From positions 620,001 to 684,000 of the forward strand of contig NZ_LT964979.1 of NCBI RefSeq assembly GCF_900240335.1: 64,000 nt of DNA, given 5' to 3'. Positions within the stretch are counted from its first letter, which is position 1. Each line of letters opens with the position of its first letter. The translations under genes were made by a program, and so were the position numbers. The notes beneath the pieces were generated by a model. It had not been told where the DNA came from and did no database searches. It worked only from the letters and a program-made list of their open reading frames with translations. This DNA is from Flavimobilis massiliensis (GTDB lineage Bacteria; Actinomycetota; Actinomycetes; Actinomycetales; Cellulomonadaceae). This document shows positions 23,941 through 32,358 of this stretch, piece by piece.

Positions 23941-24943
23941 GCCCGCCGCGGACCGCCTTCTCGACGGGGGTGCCGACGACGTCGAGCGCGCTGCCGAGGC
24001 GGCGCTGCGCCCTCGCAGGCTCGACGAGTTCGTCGGGCAGTCGACGGTGCGCGACCAGCTCTCGCTCGTCCTGCACGCGGCGCTCGGCCGGGGCGGGAGC
24101 CCCGATCACGTGCTGCTCTCGGGCCCGCCCGGGCTCGGCAAGACAACGCTTGCGATGATCATTGCGGCTGAGCTCGGCACGTCCCTGCGCGTGACCTCGG
24201 GTCCCGCGATCACGCACGCGGGTGATCTTGCGGCCGTGCTGTCCTCGCTCGAGGAGGGCGAGGTGCTCTTCATCGACGAGATCCACCGGCTCGCCCGGCC
24301 CGCCGAGGAGCTCCTCTACATGGCGATGGAGGACTTCCGGGTCGACGTCGTCGTCGGGAAGGGACCGGGCGCGAGCGCGATCCCGCTCGCCCTGCCGCCC
24401 TTCGTCGCCGTGGGAGCGACGACGCGCGCCGGGCTGCTCCCGGCGCCTCTCCGCGACCGCTTCGGCTTCACGGGCCACCTCGACTTCTACGACGCGTCCG
24501 AGCTCGAGCAGGTGCTGCTGAGGAGCGCGGGTCTGCTCGGCACGGTGCTCGAGGCCGACGCGGCTGCGGAGATCGCCGGCCGTTCTCGCGGCACGCCTCG
24601 CATCGCGAACCGGCTGCTGCGGCGCGTCCGCGACTGGGCGCAGGTGCGCGGCGACGGGCGGCTCGACCTGCGGGCGGCGCGGGCTGCGCTCGAGGTCTAC
24701 GAGGTCGACGTGCTCGGTCTCGACCGGCTCGACCGTGCGGTGCTCGCGGCGCTGTGCACCCGGTTCGGTGGGGGACCCGTCGGGCTCTCGACGCTCGCCG
24801 TCGCGGTCGGGGAGGAGCCCGAGACGGTCGAGACCGTCGCGGAGCCGTTCCTCGTGCGCGAGGGGCTCATGGGGCGCACGCCGCGCGGTCGGGTCGCGAC
24901 CCCTGCGGCATGGGCGCACCTCGGGCTCACCCCGCCCACCTGA
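23933..24943 (+). CDS. ruvB: Holliday junction branch migration ATPase RuvB
   Basis: AAA+ motor of 336 residues that drives branch migration with RuvA. Residues 20-40 carry RPRRLDEFVGQSTVRDQL, Walker A is SGPPGLGKTTLAMI near residue 63, Walker B LFIDEIHRL near 113, sensor 1 VGATTRAGLL near 160, arginine-finger segment PLRDRFGF near 172, and a C-terminal winged helix. The GTG at 23933 overlaps the ruvA stop; longer in-frame sequence upstream is inside ruvA. Confidence 0.97.
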   Translation: MAEPAADRLLDGGADDVERAAEAALRPRRLDEFVGQSTVRDQLSLVLHAALGRGGSPDHVLLSGPPGLGKTTLAMIIAAELGTSLRVTSGPAITHAGDLAAVLSSLEEGEVLFIDEIHRLARPAEELLYMAMEDFRVDVVVGKGPGASAIPLALPPFVAVGATTRAGLLPAPLRDRFGFTGHLDFYDASELEQVLLRSAGLLGTVLEADAAAEIAGRSRGTPRIANRLLRRVRDWAQVRGDGRLDLRAARAALEVYEVDVLGLDRLDRAVLAALCTRFGGGPVGLSTLAVAVGEEPETVETVAEPFLVREGLMGRTPRGRVATPAAWAHLGLTPPT

Positions 24944-24997
24944 CGTCGTCCGGGAACCTCCCGCGCACGGCGGGCGTTGGACCTCCGGAACCGCCGC

Positions 24998-25003
24998 TAG
25001 ACT
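24998..25003 (+). promoter_or_regulatory. -10 box upstream of yajC
   Basis: TAGACT, 39 bases before the yajC ATG; a TTGGAC element lies 15 bases upstream, somewhat close for a -35. Confidence 0.35.
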
Positions 25004-25042
25004 GCGGCAGGCGAAGTCCACCCTCGAAGGAGCATCCTCGTC

Positions 25043-25432
25043 ATGACCGACGTCACGAACCTCGCAGCTGCGACCGGCACCGGCGGTAGCAGCGGCATCT
25101 TCCTCTACGTCGTCCTCGGCGCGCTCGTGCTCATGATGTTCTTCGGCTCGCGCCGTGCGCGCAAGCAGCAGCGAGAGGCCTCGGCGTTCCGTGACAGCCT
25201 CGAGGTGGGCACGGAGGTCATGACCGGCTCGGGCTTCTTCGGGACGATCGTCGCGGTCGAGGGTGACCGCATCACGCTCGTCGCGGACGACGGCGGCCGG
25301 TCGACGTGGATCCGGCAGGCGATCGCCAAGGTCGTCGAGCCGGTCGTCGAGGACGACGGGATCGACGTGCTCGAGGAGGACGGGACGGACACGCCCGAGA
25401 CGCCGCAGGACCAGCGGCCGACGAACGACTAG
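25043..25432 (+). CDS. yajC: preprotein translocase accessory subunit YajC
   Basis: Single-span membrane protein of 129 residues accompanying SecDF. The span (GIFLYVVLGALVLMMFFGSR, residues 18-37) is followed by the basic RRARKQQREASAF and the conserved soluble part EVMTGSGFFGTIVAVEGDRI. The acidic C-terminal tail is longer than in E. coli YajC. It is followed by secD and secF, the normal gene order. Confidence 0.95.
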   Translation: MTDVTNLAAATGTGGSSGIFLYVVLGALVLMMFFGSRRARKQQREASAFRDSLEVGTEVMTGSGFFGTIVAVEGDRITLVADDGGRSTWIRQAIAKVVEPVVEDDGIDVLEEDGTDTPETPQDQRPTND

Positions 25433-25470
25433 GCTCGGCGCGCGACGCTCACAGCGCACGTCGACTGAAC

Positions 25471-25491
25471 CGGACCAGGCCTCCTGGTCCG
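25471..25491 (+). terminator. small hairpin between yajC and secD
   Basis: Nine-base-pair perfect stem CGGACCAGG/CCTGGTCCG with loop CCT, 22 bases before secD. It may act as an attenuator or mRNA-processing site inside the operon. Confidence 0.4.
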
Positions 25492-25513
25492 CACACGGGA
25501 AGAGATCACTCTG

Positions 25514-27580
25514 GTGGCGAGCAGTACGAAGAAGACGCGTCCCCTGCGGACGCTCATCAGCCTCGCGATCCTCATCGCACTCGCGGTCGGCGGCCTCGCT
25601 GCCGGCGTGAAGTGGGGGGACGCGGACTGGACCCCGAACCTGGCGCTCGACCTCGAGGGCGGGACCCAGATCATCCTCACTCCCGTCGCGACCGACGGCT
25701 CGGCGATCACCGAGGAGGACCTCCGCCAGGCGATCAATGTCATCCGCCAGCGTGTCGACGCCTCGGGCGTCGCGGAGGCGGAGATCTCGAGCCAGGGCGG
25801 TCAGAACATCGTCGTCGCCCTTCCCGGCACGCCCGACCAGGCGACCCTTGACCTCGTGCGCCGGTCCGCACAGATGAACTTCCGTCCGGTGCTCGTCCAG
25901 GAGTACGGCTTCGCTGCCGAGCCCACGCCGACGCCGTCGGCCACGGACGAGGCGACCGACGAGTCGACGGATGAGGCCACCGACGCGTCGACGGACGAGG
26001 CCACCGACGAGTCGACGGACGAGGCGACCGACGCGTCGACGGACGAGGCCACGGACGGCGCGACCACGGGCTCGACGGGCGGTGAGTCGAAGGAGTCGAC
26101 GGACAGCGCGACCACGACGGCTACTGCGACGGCGACCGCCACGGACAAGGCGACCGACGAGCCGACGAGCACGGCGACGACGCAGCCGAAGCCTGACGCG
26201 TCCAACCCGTCCGACCTCGCGCAGATCACCGACGCCGTGAAGAAGGAGTTCGACGCGCTCGTGTGCGACGACTCCAAGCTCACGGGCGGCGACTCGGGCG
26301 ACCCCAACGCCGTCCTCATCACGTGCTCGGACGACGGCCTCTACAAGTACATCCTCGGCCCTGTCGAGATCCCGGGGACGCAGATCAAGAACGCCCAGTC
26401 GGGTCTCCGCGTCGTCAACAACGCGACGACCAACGAGTCGGTCGTCAACATCGAGTTCACGAACGAGGGCAAGGAGGCGTTCTACCAGACCACGAAGCGC
26501 CTCGCCGAGCAGTACGCACAGGGAAGCGCGGGCGCAGACGTCGCCCCCAACCTCTTCGCGATGGTTCTCGACGGGCTCGTCATCTCGGCGCCTCAGGTGA
26601 CCGAGGCGATCCCGGACGGCCGCGCGGAGATCTCCGGTAGCTTCACGCGTCAGAGCGCGGCGACGCTCGCCAACCAGCTGAACTTCGGGTCGCTTCCGCT
26701 CGACTTCAAGGTGCAGAGCGAGATGGAGATCTCGGCGACGCTCGGGTCCGAGCAGCTCCAGAAGGGTCTGCTCGCGGGGCTCATCGGCCTCATTCTCGTC
26801 GTCCTCTACTCGCTCGTGCAGTACAGGGTGCTCGGCTTCGTCACGGTCGCCTCGCTCGTCATGGCGACGATCATCACGTACCTCGCGATCACGTACCTCT
26901 CGTGGCTGCAGGGCTACCGGCTCTCGCTCGCGGGCGTCACGGGCCTCATCGTCGCGATCGGCATCACCGCAGACTCGTTCATCGTCTACTTCGAGCGCAT
27001 CCGTGACGAGCTGCGCGACGGTCGCGCCCTCGTCGGCTCGGTCGAAAAGGGTTGGGACCGCGCACGCCGCACGATCCTTGCGTCCGACGCCGTCAACCTC
27101 CTCGCGGCGATCGTGCTGTTCTTCCTCGCGGTCGGCGGGGTGCGAGGTTTCGCCTACACGCTCGGTCTCACGACCGTCATCGACGTCATCGTCGTGTTCT
27201 TCTTCACGCACCCGCTCATGGAGCTGCTCGCGCGGACCCGCTTCTTCGGCGGAGGCCACCCGGCCTCGGGCCTCGACCCGCGCCAGCTCGGCGGACGTGC
27301 CGCGGTCTACCAGGGCCGCGGACGCGTCCGTGCGCCGCAGGCGACCGTCCGGAAGAAGGAGTCCGGCAGCGACACGCTCGGCGGCTTCGCGGGTTCGTCG
27401 GCGACCGACGTCGAGGACCGCCCGCTGACGATCGCTGAGCGCCGAGCGCCCGCGCTCCGCGAGGAGAAGCCGTCGCAGCCCGAGCCGACGACCGGCACGG
27501 ACGAGGCACCCGACACCCAGGACGACGTACCCGAGGCCGCGACCACCGAGGTCGCCGGCGAGGACGAGGAGAAGCACTGA
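25514..27580 (+). CDS. secD: protein translocase subunit SecD with a threonine/aspartate repeat insert
   Basis: Membrane protein of 688 residues that, with SecF, uses the proton gradient to complete export through SecYEG. The N-terminal span is at about residues 10-30; LALDLEGGTQIILTP near 43 is the conserved D1 motif; the C-terminal part has five spans, with GLVISAPQVTEAI and SLAGVTGLIVAIGITADSFIVY typical of SecD. Residues about 140-230 are an inserted, low-complexity tract of TDEATDES/TDEATDAS octads within the extracellular P1 domain, absent from E. coli SecD. GTG start after GGGAAGAG. The 110-residue cytoplasmic tail is also disordered. Confidence 0.94.
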   Translation: MASSTKKTRPLRTLISLAILIALAVGGLAAGVKWGDADWTPNLALDLEGGTQIILTPVATDGSAITEEDLRQAINVIRQRVDASGVAEAEISSQGGQNIVVALPGTPDQATLDLVRRSAQMNFRPVLVQEYGFAAEPTPTPSATDEATDESTDEATDASTDEATDESTDEATDASTDEATDGATTGSTGGESKESTDSATTTATATATATDKATDEPTSTATTQPKPDASNPSDLAQITDAVKKEFDALVCDDSKLTGGDSGDPNAVLITCSDDGLYKYILGPVEIPGTQIKNAQSGLRVVNNATTNESVVNIEFTNEGKEAFYQTTKRLAEQYAQGSAGADVAPNLFAMVLDGLVISAPQVTEAIPDGRAEISGSFTRQSAATLANQLNFGSLPLDFKVQSEMEISATLGSEQLQKGLLAGLIGLILVVLYSLVQYRVLGFVTVASLVMATIITYLAITYLSWLQGYRLSLAGVTGLIVAIGITADSFIVYFERIRDELRDGRALVGSVEKGWDRARRTILASDAVNLLAAIVLFFLAVGGVRGFAYTLGLTTVIDVIVVFFFTHPLMELLARTRFFGGGHPASGLDPRQLGGRAAVYQGRGRVRAPQATVRKKESGSDTLGGFAGSSATDVEDRPLTIAERRAPALREEKPSQPEPTTGTDEAPDTQDDVPEAATTEVAGEDEEKH
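25943..26062 (+). repeat. 24-bp in-frame tandem repeat inside secD
   Basis: Five consecutive 24-base units beginning ACGGAYGAGG (25943, 25967, 25991, 26015, 26039), the last diverging at its end. Units alternate between GAGTCG and GCGTCG endings, so a 48-base higher-order unit exists. They encode octapeptides TDEATDES and TDEATDAS. Confidence 0.9.
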
Positions 27581-28659
27581 TGGCACGCCGCGGGTTCTCC
27601 CAGTGGGGCAACGACCTCCACACGGGCCGTCGCTCGTACAACATCGTCGGCCGGCGCAAGGGCTTCTTTGCCGTGTCGCTTGTCATCGTCGCGCTCTGCG
27701 CGCTCGTGCTCGGTATCCGAGGGTTCAACTTCGGCATCGAGTTCACGGGTGGCTCGGAGTTCACGGTGTCAGGAGTCTCCGACACCTCGCAGAGCATCGC
27801 GACCGAGGTCGTCGAGAAGACCGGGGTCACTGAGATCCCGCGAGTCTCGTCGCTCGGATCCTCCGCCGTGCGCGTGCAGACGGTCCCGCTCGAGCAGGCC
27901 CAGATCGACGAGGTCAAGACCGGTCTTGCCGAGGCGTACGGCGTCGGAGCCGACGCCGTCACCGTGACGACGATCGGCGCGACGTGGGGCAAGGACGTCT
28001 CGTCGAAGACGATCCAGGGCCTCATCGTCTTCGTCCTGCTCGTCACGCTCGTCATGACGGCGTACTTCCGCAACTGGCGAATGGCGGCGGGTGCGATCCT
28101 CGCGCTCTTCCACGACCTCATCCTCACACTCGGCGTCTACGCGCTCGTCGGCTGGGAGGTCACCCCGGCGACGATGATCGGCTTCCTCACGATCCTCGGG
28201 TACTCGATCTACGACACGGTCGTCGTCTTCGACAAGGTGCGGGAGAACACCGACGGCATTCTCGCGCAGAAGCGCTCGACGTACGAGGAGCAGGCGAACC
28301 TCGCGATCAACCAGACGCTCGTCCGGTCGATCAACACGTCCGTCGTTGCGCTCCTGCCCGTGTCCTCGATCCTCTTCATCGGCGCCTTCGTCCTCGGAGC
28401 CGGCACACTGCGCGACATCGCCCTCGCGCTGTTCGTCGGCATGGCGGCGGGCACCTACTCGTCGATCTTCCTCGCGACGCCCATCGAGGTCGCCCTGCGC
28501 GACCGTGAGCCCGCGATCAAGGCGCACACCGAGAAGGTCCTCGCGCTGCGCGCGGGCGCCGAGGCAGGCGAGCCGGCCACGGCGTACGCCGTGACGGGCA
28601 AGCTGCTCCCCGGGCAGCACCAGGGGCACGCGGCACAGCCGAGGCGGCGCAAGAAGTGA
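27580..28659 (+). CDS. secF: protein translocase subunit SecF
   Basis: SecD partner of 359 residues with six membrane spans. Conserved parts are GIRGFNFGIEFTGGSEF near residue 46 (extracellular start) and GYSIYDTVVVFDKVRENT near 206, the RND-type proton-relay helix. The ATG shares its first base with the secD stop TGA. The C-terminal 55 residues form a basic cytoplasmic tail. apt follows with a four-base overlap. Confidence 0.96.
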   Translation: MARRGFSQWGNDLHTGRRSYNIVGRRKGFFAVSLVIVALCALVLGIRGFNFGIEFTGGSEFTVSGVSDTSQSIATEVVEKTGVTEIPRVSSLGSSAVRVQTVPLEQAQIDEVKTGLAEAYGVGADAVTVTTIGATWGKDVSSKTIQGLIVFVLLVTLVMTAYFRNWRMAAGAILALFHDLILTLGVYALVGWEVTPATMIGFLTILGYSIYDTVVVFDKVRENTDGILAQKRSTYEEQANLAINQTLVRSINTSVVALLPVSSILFIGAFVLGAGTLRDIALALFVGMAAGTYSSIFLATPIEVALRDREPAIKAHTEKVLALRAGAEAGEPATAYAVTGKLLPGQHQGHAAQPRRRKK

Positions 28660-29201
28660 CCGCACCGCACCACCGGTCGGCGGACGTCGAGATCGTCGAG
28701 AGCCTGCTGCGGGAGGTTCCTGACTTCCCGCAGCCCGGCGTCCTCTTCCGGGACGTCGCCGGGGTCCTCGCCTCGGGCGAGGGCCTCGCGGCGGCGACGC
28801 GCGCGATGGCGGACCTCGCGAGCGAGCTCGGTGAGTTCGACCTCGTCGCCGGCATGGAGGCGCGCGGCTTCCTCTTCGGAGCGCCCCTCGCGACGCACCT
28901 CGGCACGGGGTTCATCCCCGTGCGCAAGGCGGGCAAGCTCCCGCCGCCGGTGCTCGCCGCGACCTACGAGCTCGAGTACGGCACCGCGACGCTCGAGCTG
29001 CGGGACGGGACGATCCCCGCGGGCGCGCGCGTCCTCGTCCTCGACGACATCCTCGCGACCGGGGGCACCGCATCGGCGGGTGCAGACCTCGTCGAACGTG
29101 CGGGGGGAACCGTCGTCGGGCTCGCATTCCTCTTCGAGATTCCCGGCCTCGGAGGCCGGGAGCGGCTCGCCGGGCGTGCGGTGCGATCCCTCATCGTCTG
29201 A
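28656..29201 (+). CDS. apt: adenine phosphoribosyltransferase
   Basis: Purine-salvage enzyme of 181 residues that converts adenine and PRPP to AMP. The PRPP-binding motif is VLVLDDILATGGTASAG near residue 124; VPDFPQPGVLFRDV near 22 and GMEARGFLFG near 66 are typical of Apt. The GTG at 28656 overlaps the secF stop. Placement of apt between secDF and rel is conserved in actinobacteria and links it to the (p)ppGpp gene downstream only by position. Confidence 0.96.
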   Translation: MTAPHHRSADVEIVESLLREVPDFPQPGVLFRDVAGVLASGEGLAAATRAMADLASELGEFDLVAGMEARGFLFGAPLATHLGTGFIPVRKAGKLPPPVLAATYELEYGTATLELRDGTIPAGARVLVLDDILATGGTASAGADLVERAGGTVVGLAFLFEIPGLGGRERLAGRAVRSLIV

Positions 29202-29208
29202 CGCGTTC

Positions 29209-29252
29209 CACGACGGCGGCGTCATCCCTCGAGGGATGACGCCGCCGTCGTG
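29209..29252. terminator. perfect 44-nt palindrome after apt
   Basis: The two 22-base halves are exact reverse complements, centred on CTCGAG. It ends the yajC-apt operon and lies 117 bases before rel. Confidence 0.8.
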
Positions 29253-29278
29253 CGCGCAGGACCACCTGCTGCGCGCCG

Positions 29279-29284
29279 TAGACT
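29279..29284 (+). promoter_or_regulatory. -10 box upstream of rel
   Basis: TAGACT, 84 bases before the rel ATG and downstream of the terminator. No convincing -35. Confidence 0.35.
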
Positions 29285-29368
29285 GTCCACCTGCGCATCG
29301 TTCGACGTCGCCCGGGGCACGTAGCCCGGGCACTGGCGTCCCGGGGACGGGACGGACGGGAGGGGCAC

Positions 29369-31684
29369 ATGGCCGACGACACGAAGGTGCCGACCCCTGC
29401 CCAGCGGCCGACGGCCGCCGCACCCACGCCCCAGACCCCGGCGCGCTCGTCGTCGCTCATGCGCTGGTTCACGCCGCGCGCGGGCGTGTCGCCTGCGATC
29501 GAGCCTGTGCTGCAGGCCGTGCGCACCAACCATCCCAAGGCTGACCTCTCGCTCATCGAGCGCGCGTACGTCACGGCGGAGAAGGCCCACCGGGGCCAGA
29601 AGCGACGCTCGGGCGACCCATACATCACGCACCCCGTCGCCGTCGCGACGATCCTCGCCGAGCTCGGTATGACGGAGCCAACGATCGCCGCGGCGCTGCT
29701 CCACGACACCGTCGAGGACACGGACTACTCGCTCGATCAGCTGACGCGCGAGTACGGCGAGGAGATCGCCATGCTCGTCGACGGCGTCACCAAGCTCGAC
29801 AAGGTGAAGTTCGGCGATGCGGCGCAGGCGGAGACCGTGCGCAAGATGGTCGTCGCGATGTCGCGCGACATCCGCGTGCTCGTCATCAAGCTCGCGGACC
29901 GGCTCCACAACGCGCGGACGTGGAAGTTCGTGCCGGCGGAGTCGGCGGCCCGCAAGGCCCGCGAGACGCTCGAGATCTACGCACCGCTCGCGCACAGGCT
30001 CGGCATGAACACGATTAAGTGGGAGCTCGAGGACCTCTCGTTCCAGACGCTCTACCCGAAGGTCTACGAGGAGATCGTGCGTCTCGTCGCTGAGCGTGCT
30101 CCAGCGCGCGAGGAGTACCTCGCGGTCGTCCGGGAGCAGATCGTCGCCGACCTGCGGTCCGCGAAGATCAAGGCGACGGTGACGGGCCGGCCCAAGCACT
30201 ACTACTCGGTGTACCAGAAGATGATCGTCCGCGGTCACGACTTCGAGGACATCTACGACCTCGTCGGCACGCGTGTCCTCGTCGACACGGTGCGTGACTG
30301 CTACGCGGCGCTCGGTGCGCTGCACGCGCGGTGGAACCCGGTCCCGGGCCGGTTCAAGGACTACATCGCGATGCCGAAGTTCAACATGTACCAGTCGCTG
30401 CACACGACGGTCATCGGGCCCGGCGGCAAGCCTGTCGAGATTCAGATCCGCACGTTCGAGATGCACCGACGTGCGGAGTACGGCGTCGCGGCCCACTGGA
30501 AGTACAAGGAGGCCGCGAAGGCGGGCACCGCCGGCCCGGATGCGGGCGCGGGCGACATGCAGTGGCTGCGCCAGCTCGTCGACTGGCAGCGGGAGACCGC
30601 GGACCCGACGGAGTTCCTCGATTCGCTGCGCTTCGAGATGGCTGGCCAAGAGGTCTACGTTTTCACGCCCAAGGGCGAGGTCATGGCGCTCCCGGCGGGG
30701 TCGACCCCCGTCGACTTCGCGTACGCCGTGCACACGGAGGTCGGGCACCGCACCATGGGTGCGCGCGTCAACGGCCGGCTCGTGTCGCTCGACTCGCCGC
30801 TCGAGAACGGCGACGTCGTCGACGTTCTCACCTCAAAGTCCGAGACCGCGGGGCCGAGCCAGGACTGGCTCGCGTTCGTCAAGAGTCCGCGCGCGCGGAA
30901 CAAGATCCGGCAGTGGTTCTCCAAGGGGCGCCGCGAGGAGGCGGTCGAGCACGGCAAGGAAGCGATCGCGAAGGCGATGCGCAAGCAGAACTTGCCGATC
31001 CAGCGGCTCCTCAGCCACGAGGCTCTTGCGGGGCTCGCCTCGGACATGCGTTACGCGGACGTCTCGGCTCTGTACGCGGCCGTCGGCGAGGCGCAGGTGT
31101 CCGCCCAGACCGTCGTCACCCGTCTCGCGCAGGCGTTCGGCGGAGAGGAGGGCGCGCAGGAGGATCTTGCGGAGGTCGCGCTCCCCGGGGCGACGCGTCG
31201 CAGGTCGCGCCAGGGTGATCCGGGCGTTGTCGTCAAGGGCGTCGAGGACATCTGGGTGAAGCTCGCGAAATGCTGCACCCCCGTTCCGGGCGATGAGATC
31301 GTCGGCTTCATCACGCGCGGGCAGGGTGTCTCGGTGCACCGTGCGGACTGCGTCAACGTCGAGGCGCTGCGGGACCAGCCGGAGCGCTTCGTCGACGTCG
31401 CGTGGAGCTCGGGCGCGAGCACGCTGTTCCTCGTGCAGATCCAGGTCGAGGCGCTCGACAGGGCACGCCTGCTCTCGGACATCACGCGGGTGCTCTCGGA
31501 CAACCACGTCAACATCCTCTCGGCGTCGGTCTCGACGTCGTCGGACCGGGTTGCGACGTCGCGCTTCGTCTTCGAGATGGCGGAGCCCGCGCACCTCGCG
31601 ACCGTTCTCAAGGCGGTGCGGAAGGTTGAGGGGGTCTTCGACGTGTACCGCGTCACCGGGTCGAGGGCCGCGCCGACACGCTGA
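29369..31684 (+). CDS. rel: bifunctional (p)ppGpp synthetase/hydrolase Rel
   Basis: Long RelA/SpoT homologue of 771 residues controlling the stringent response. The N-terminal HD hydrolase domain is intact (HRGQKRRSGDPYITHP near residue 75, catalytic LLHDTVEDTDYS near 111). The synthetase domain has GRPKHYYSVYQKM near 272 and RFKDYIAMPKFNMYQSLHT near 328. TGS (VYVFTPKGEVMALPAGSTP near 430), zinc-finger region (KCCTPVPGDEIVGFITRG near 634) and a C-terminal ACT domain follow. All are present, so it should both make and degrade the alarmone. The first 40 residues are a disordered extension. Confidence 0.96.
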   Translation: MADDTKVPTPAQRPTAAAPTPQTPARSSSLMRWFTPRAGVSPAIEPVLQAVRTNHPKADLSLIERAYVTAEKAHRGQKRRSGDPYITHPVAVATILAELGMTEPTIAAALLHDTVEDTDYSLDQLTREYGEEIAMLVDGVTKLDKVKFGDAAQAETVRKMVVAMSRDIRVLVIKLADRLHNARTWKFVPAESAARKARETLEIYAPLAHRLGMNTIKWELEDLSFQTLYPKVYEEIVRLVAERAPAREEYLAVVREQIVADLRSAKIKATVTGRPKHYYSVYQKMIVRGHDFEDIYDLVGTRVLVDTVRDCYAALGALHARWNPVPGRFKDYIAMPKFNMYQSLHTTVIGPGGKPVEIQIRTFEMHRRAEYGVAAHWKYKEAAKAGTAGPDAGAGDMQWLRQLVDWQRETADPTEFLDSLRFEMAGQEVYVFTPKGEVMALPAGSTPVDFAYAVHTEVGHRTMGARVNGRLVSLDSPLENGDVVDVLTSKSETAGPSQDWLAFVKSPRARNKIRQWFSKGRREEAVEHGKEAIAKAMRKQNLPIQRLLSHEALAGLASDMRYADVSALYAAVGEAQVSAQTVVTRLAQAFGGEEGAQEDLAEVALPGATRRRSRQGDPGVVVKGVEDIWVKLAKCCTPVPGDEIVGFITRGQGVSVHRADCVNVEALRDQPERFVDVAWSSGASTLFLVQIQVEALDRARLLSDITRVLSDNHVNILSASVSTSSDRVATSRFVFEMAEPAHLATVLKAVRKVEGVFDVYRVTGSRAAPTR

Positions 31685-32294
31685 CGGCGACCGGGCGCGG
31701 GGCGGGACCAGGACCGGCTCCGACACGTGCCGCGAGCTCGGCGACGATGTCGAGCGCCTCGGACGTGCACGGGCTCGCTCGGTGCTCCCGCAGCCGCGCG
31801 GCGGTCTGGGCCGGCGTGGCGAGACCGGCGCTCCAGAGGTGCGTGAGAGCCGCGAGCGCAATGTCGCGGGGCACGTGACGCGCGACGTCGACCGCGGTGC
31901 GCAGCGGCGAGGTGACGTGGAGTCCCGGCAGGCCTTCGACGTCAGCCGGGGCGAGCGTCGCCTGGTGCGTGCGCAGGTCGGGCCGCCCGGGTGGCCGGTG
32001 CGTGCCAGGTGCGTAGAGGACGCTCAGCTCGCCAGGGACACCGTGACCGGTGTGGACCCAGACGGCGCTGAGCCTTCCGACGACGGTGCGCGGGGGGATG
32101 CGCGGCCCGAGGGCCGCGAGGCGGTCGGTTCGGGTGACCGCCGTTCCTGCGAGGACGGCGACCCCGGGCGTCAGCTCGATGAGGTGCCCCGCCGCGCGGA
32201 GCGCCGAGTACGCGACCTCGCCGCCGACCGTCGCAGGTCGCAGGGTTCGGGGGAGGCCCGGCTCGGGGCGGGTGAGGGCGTGACGGAGGAGCAC
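31653..32294 (-). CDS. AbiEi-antitoxin-like protein of unknown function
   Basis: A 213-residue soluble protein. The central region TSPLRTAVDVARHVPRDIAL and AALTHLWSAG resembles the C-terminal domain of AbiEi-type proteins and related DUF559-linked actinobacterial proteins, but no AbiEii toxin lies next to it. The N-terminal part (ALRAAGHLIELTPGVAVLAG) is consistent with the winged-helix-adjacent domain. It is read convergently with rel and their coding sequences overlap by 32 bases. The start GTG is six bases after CATCCT. Functional assignment is weak. Confidence 0.55.
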   Translation of the reverse strand: MLLRHALTRPEPGLPRTLRPATVGGEVAYSALRAAGHLIELTPGVAVLAGTAVTRTDRLAALGPRIPPRTVVGRLSAVWVHTGHGVPGELSVLYAPGTHRPPGRPDLRTHQATLAPADVEGLPGLHVTSPLRTAVDVARHVPRDIALAALTHLWSAGLATPAQTAARLREHRASPCTSEALDIVAELAARVGAGPGPAPRPVAVSVSARPSTR

Positions 32295-32358
32295 ACCCCC
32301 AGGATGCGCGACGGCCCCGGTGGATCTCCACCGGGGCCGTCGTCCTGTGGACGGAGCG

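Noticed and set aside
25943..26062. CRISPR-like array
   Set aside because: The units are contiguous, have no spacers and encode in-frame octapeptides within secD.
23642..27586. A 1314-codon open frame on the minus strand across ruvAB-yajC-secD
   Set aside because: It is antisense to clearly real genes; its composition (R, D, E, V, L rich without domains) is the usual artefact of high-GC third positions.
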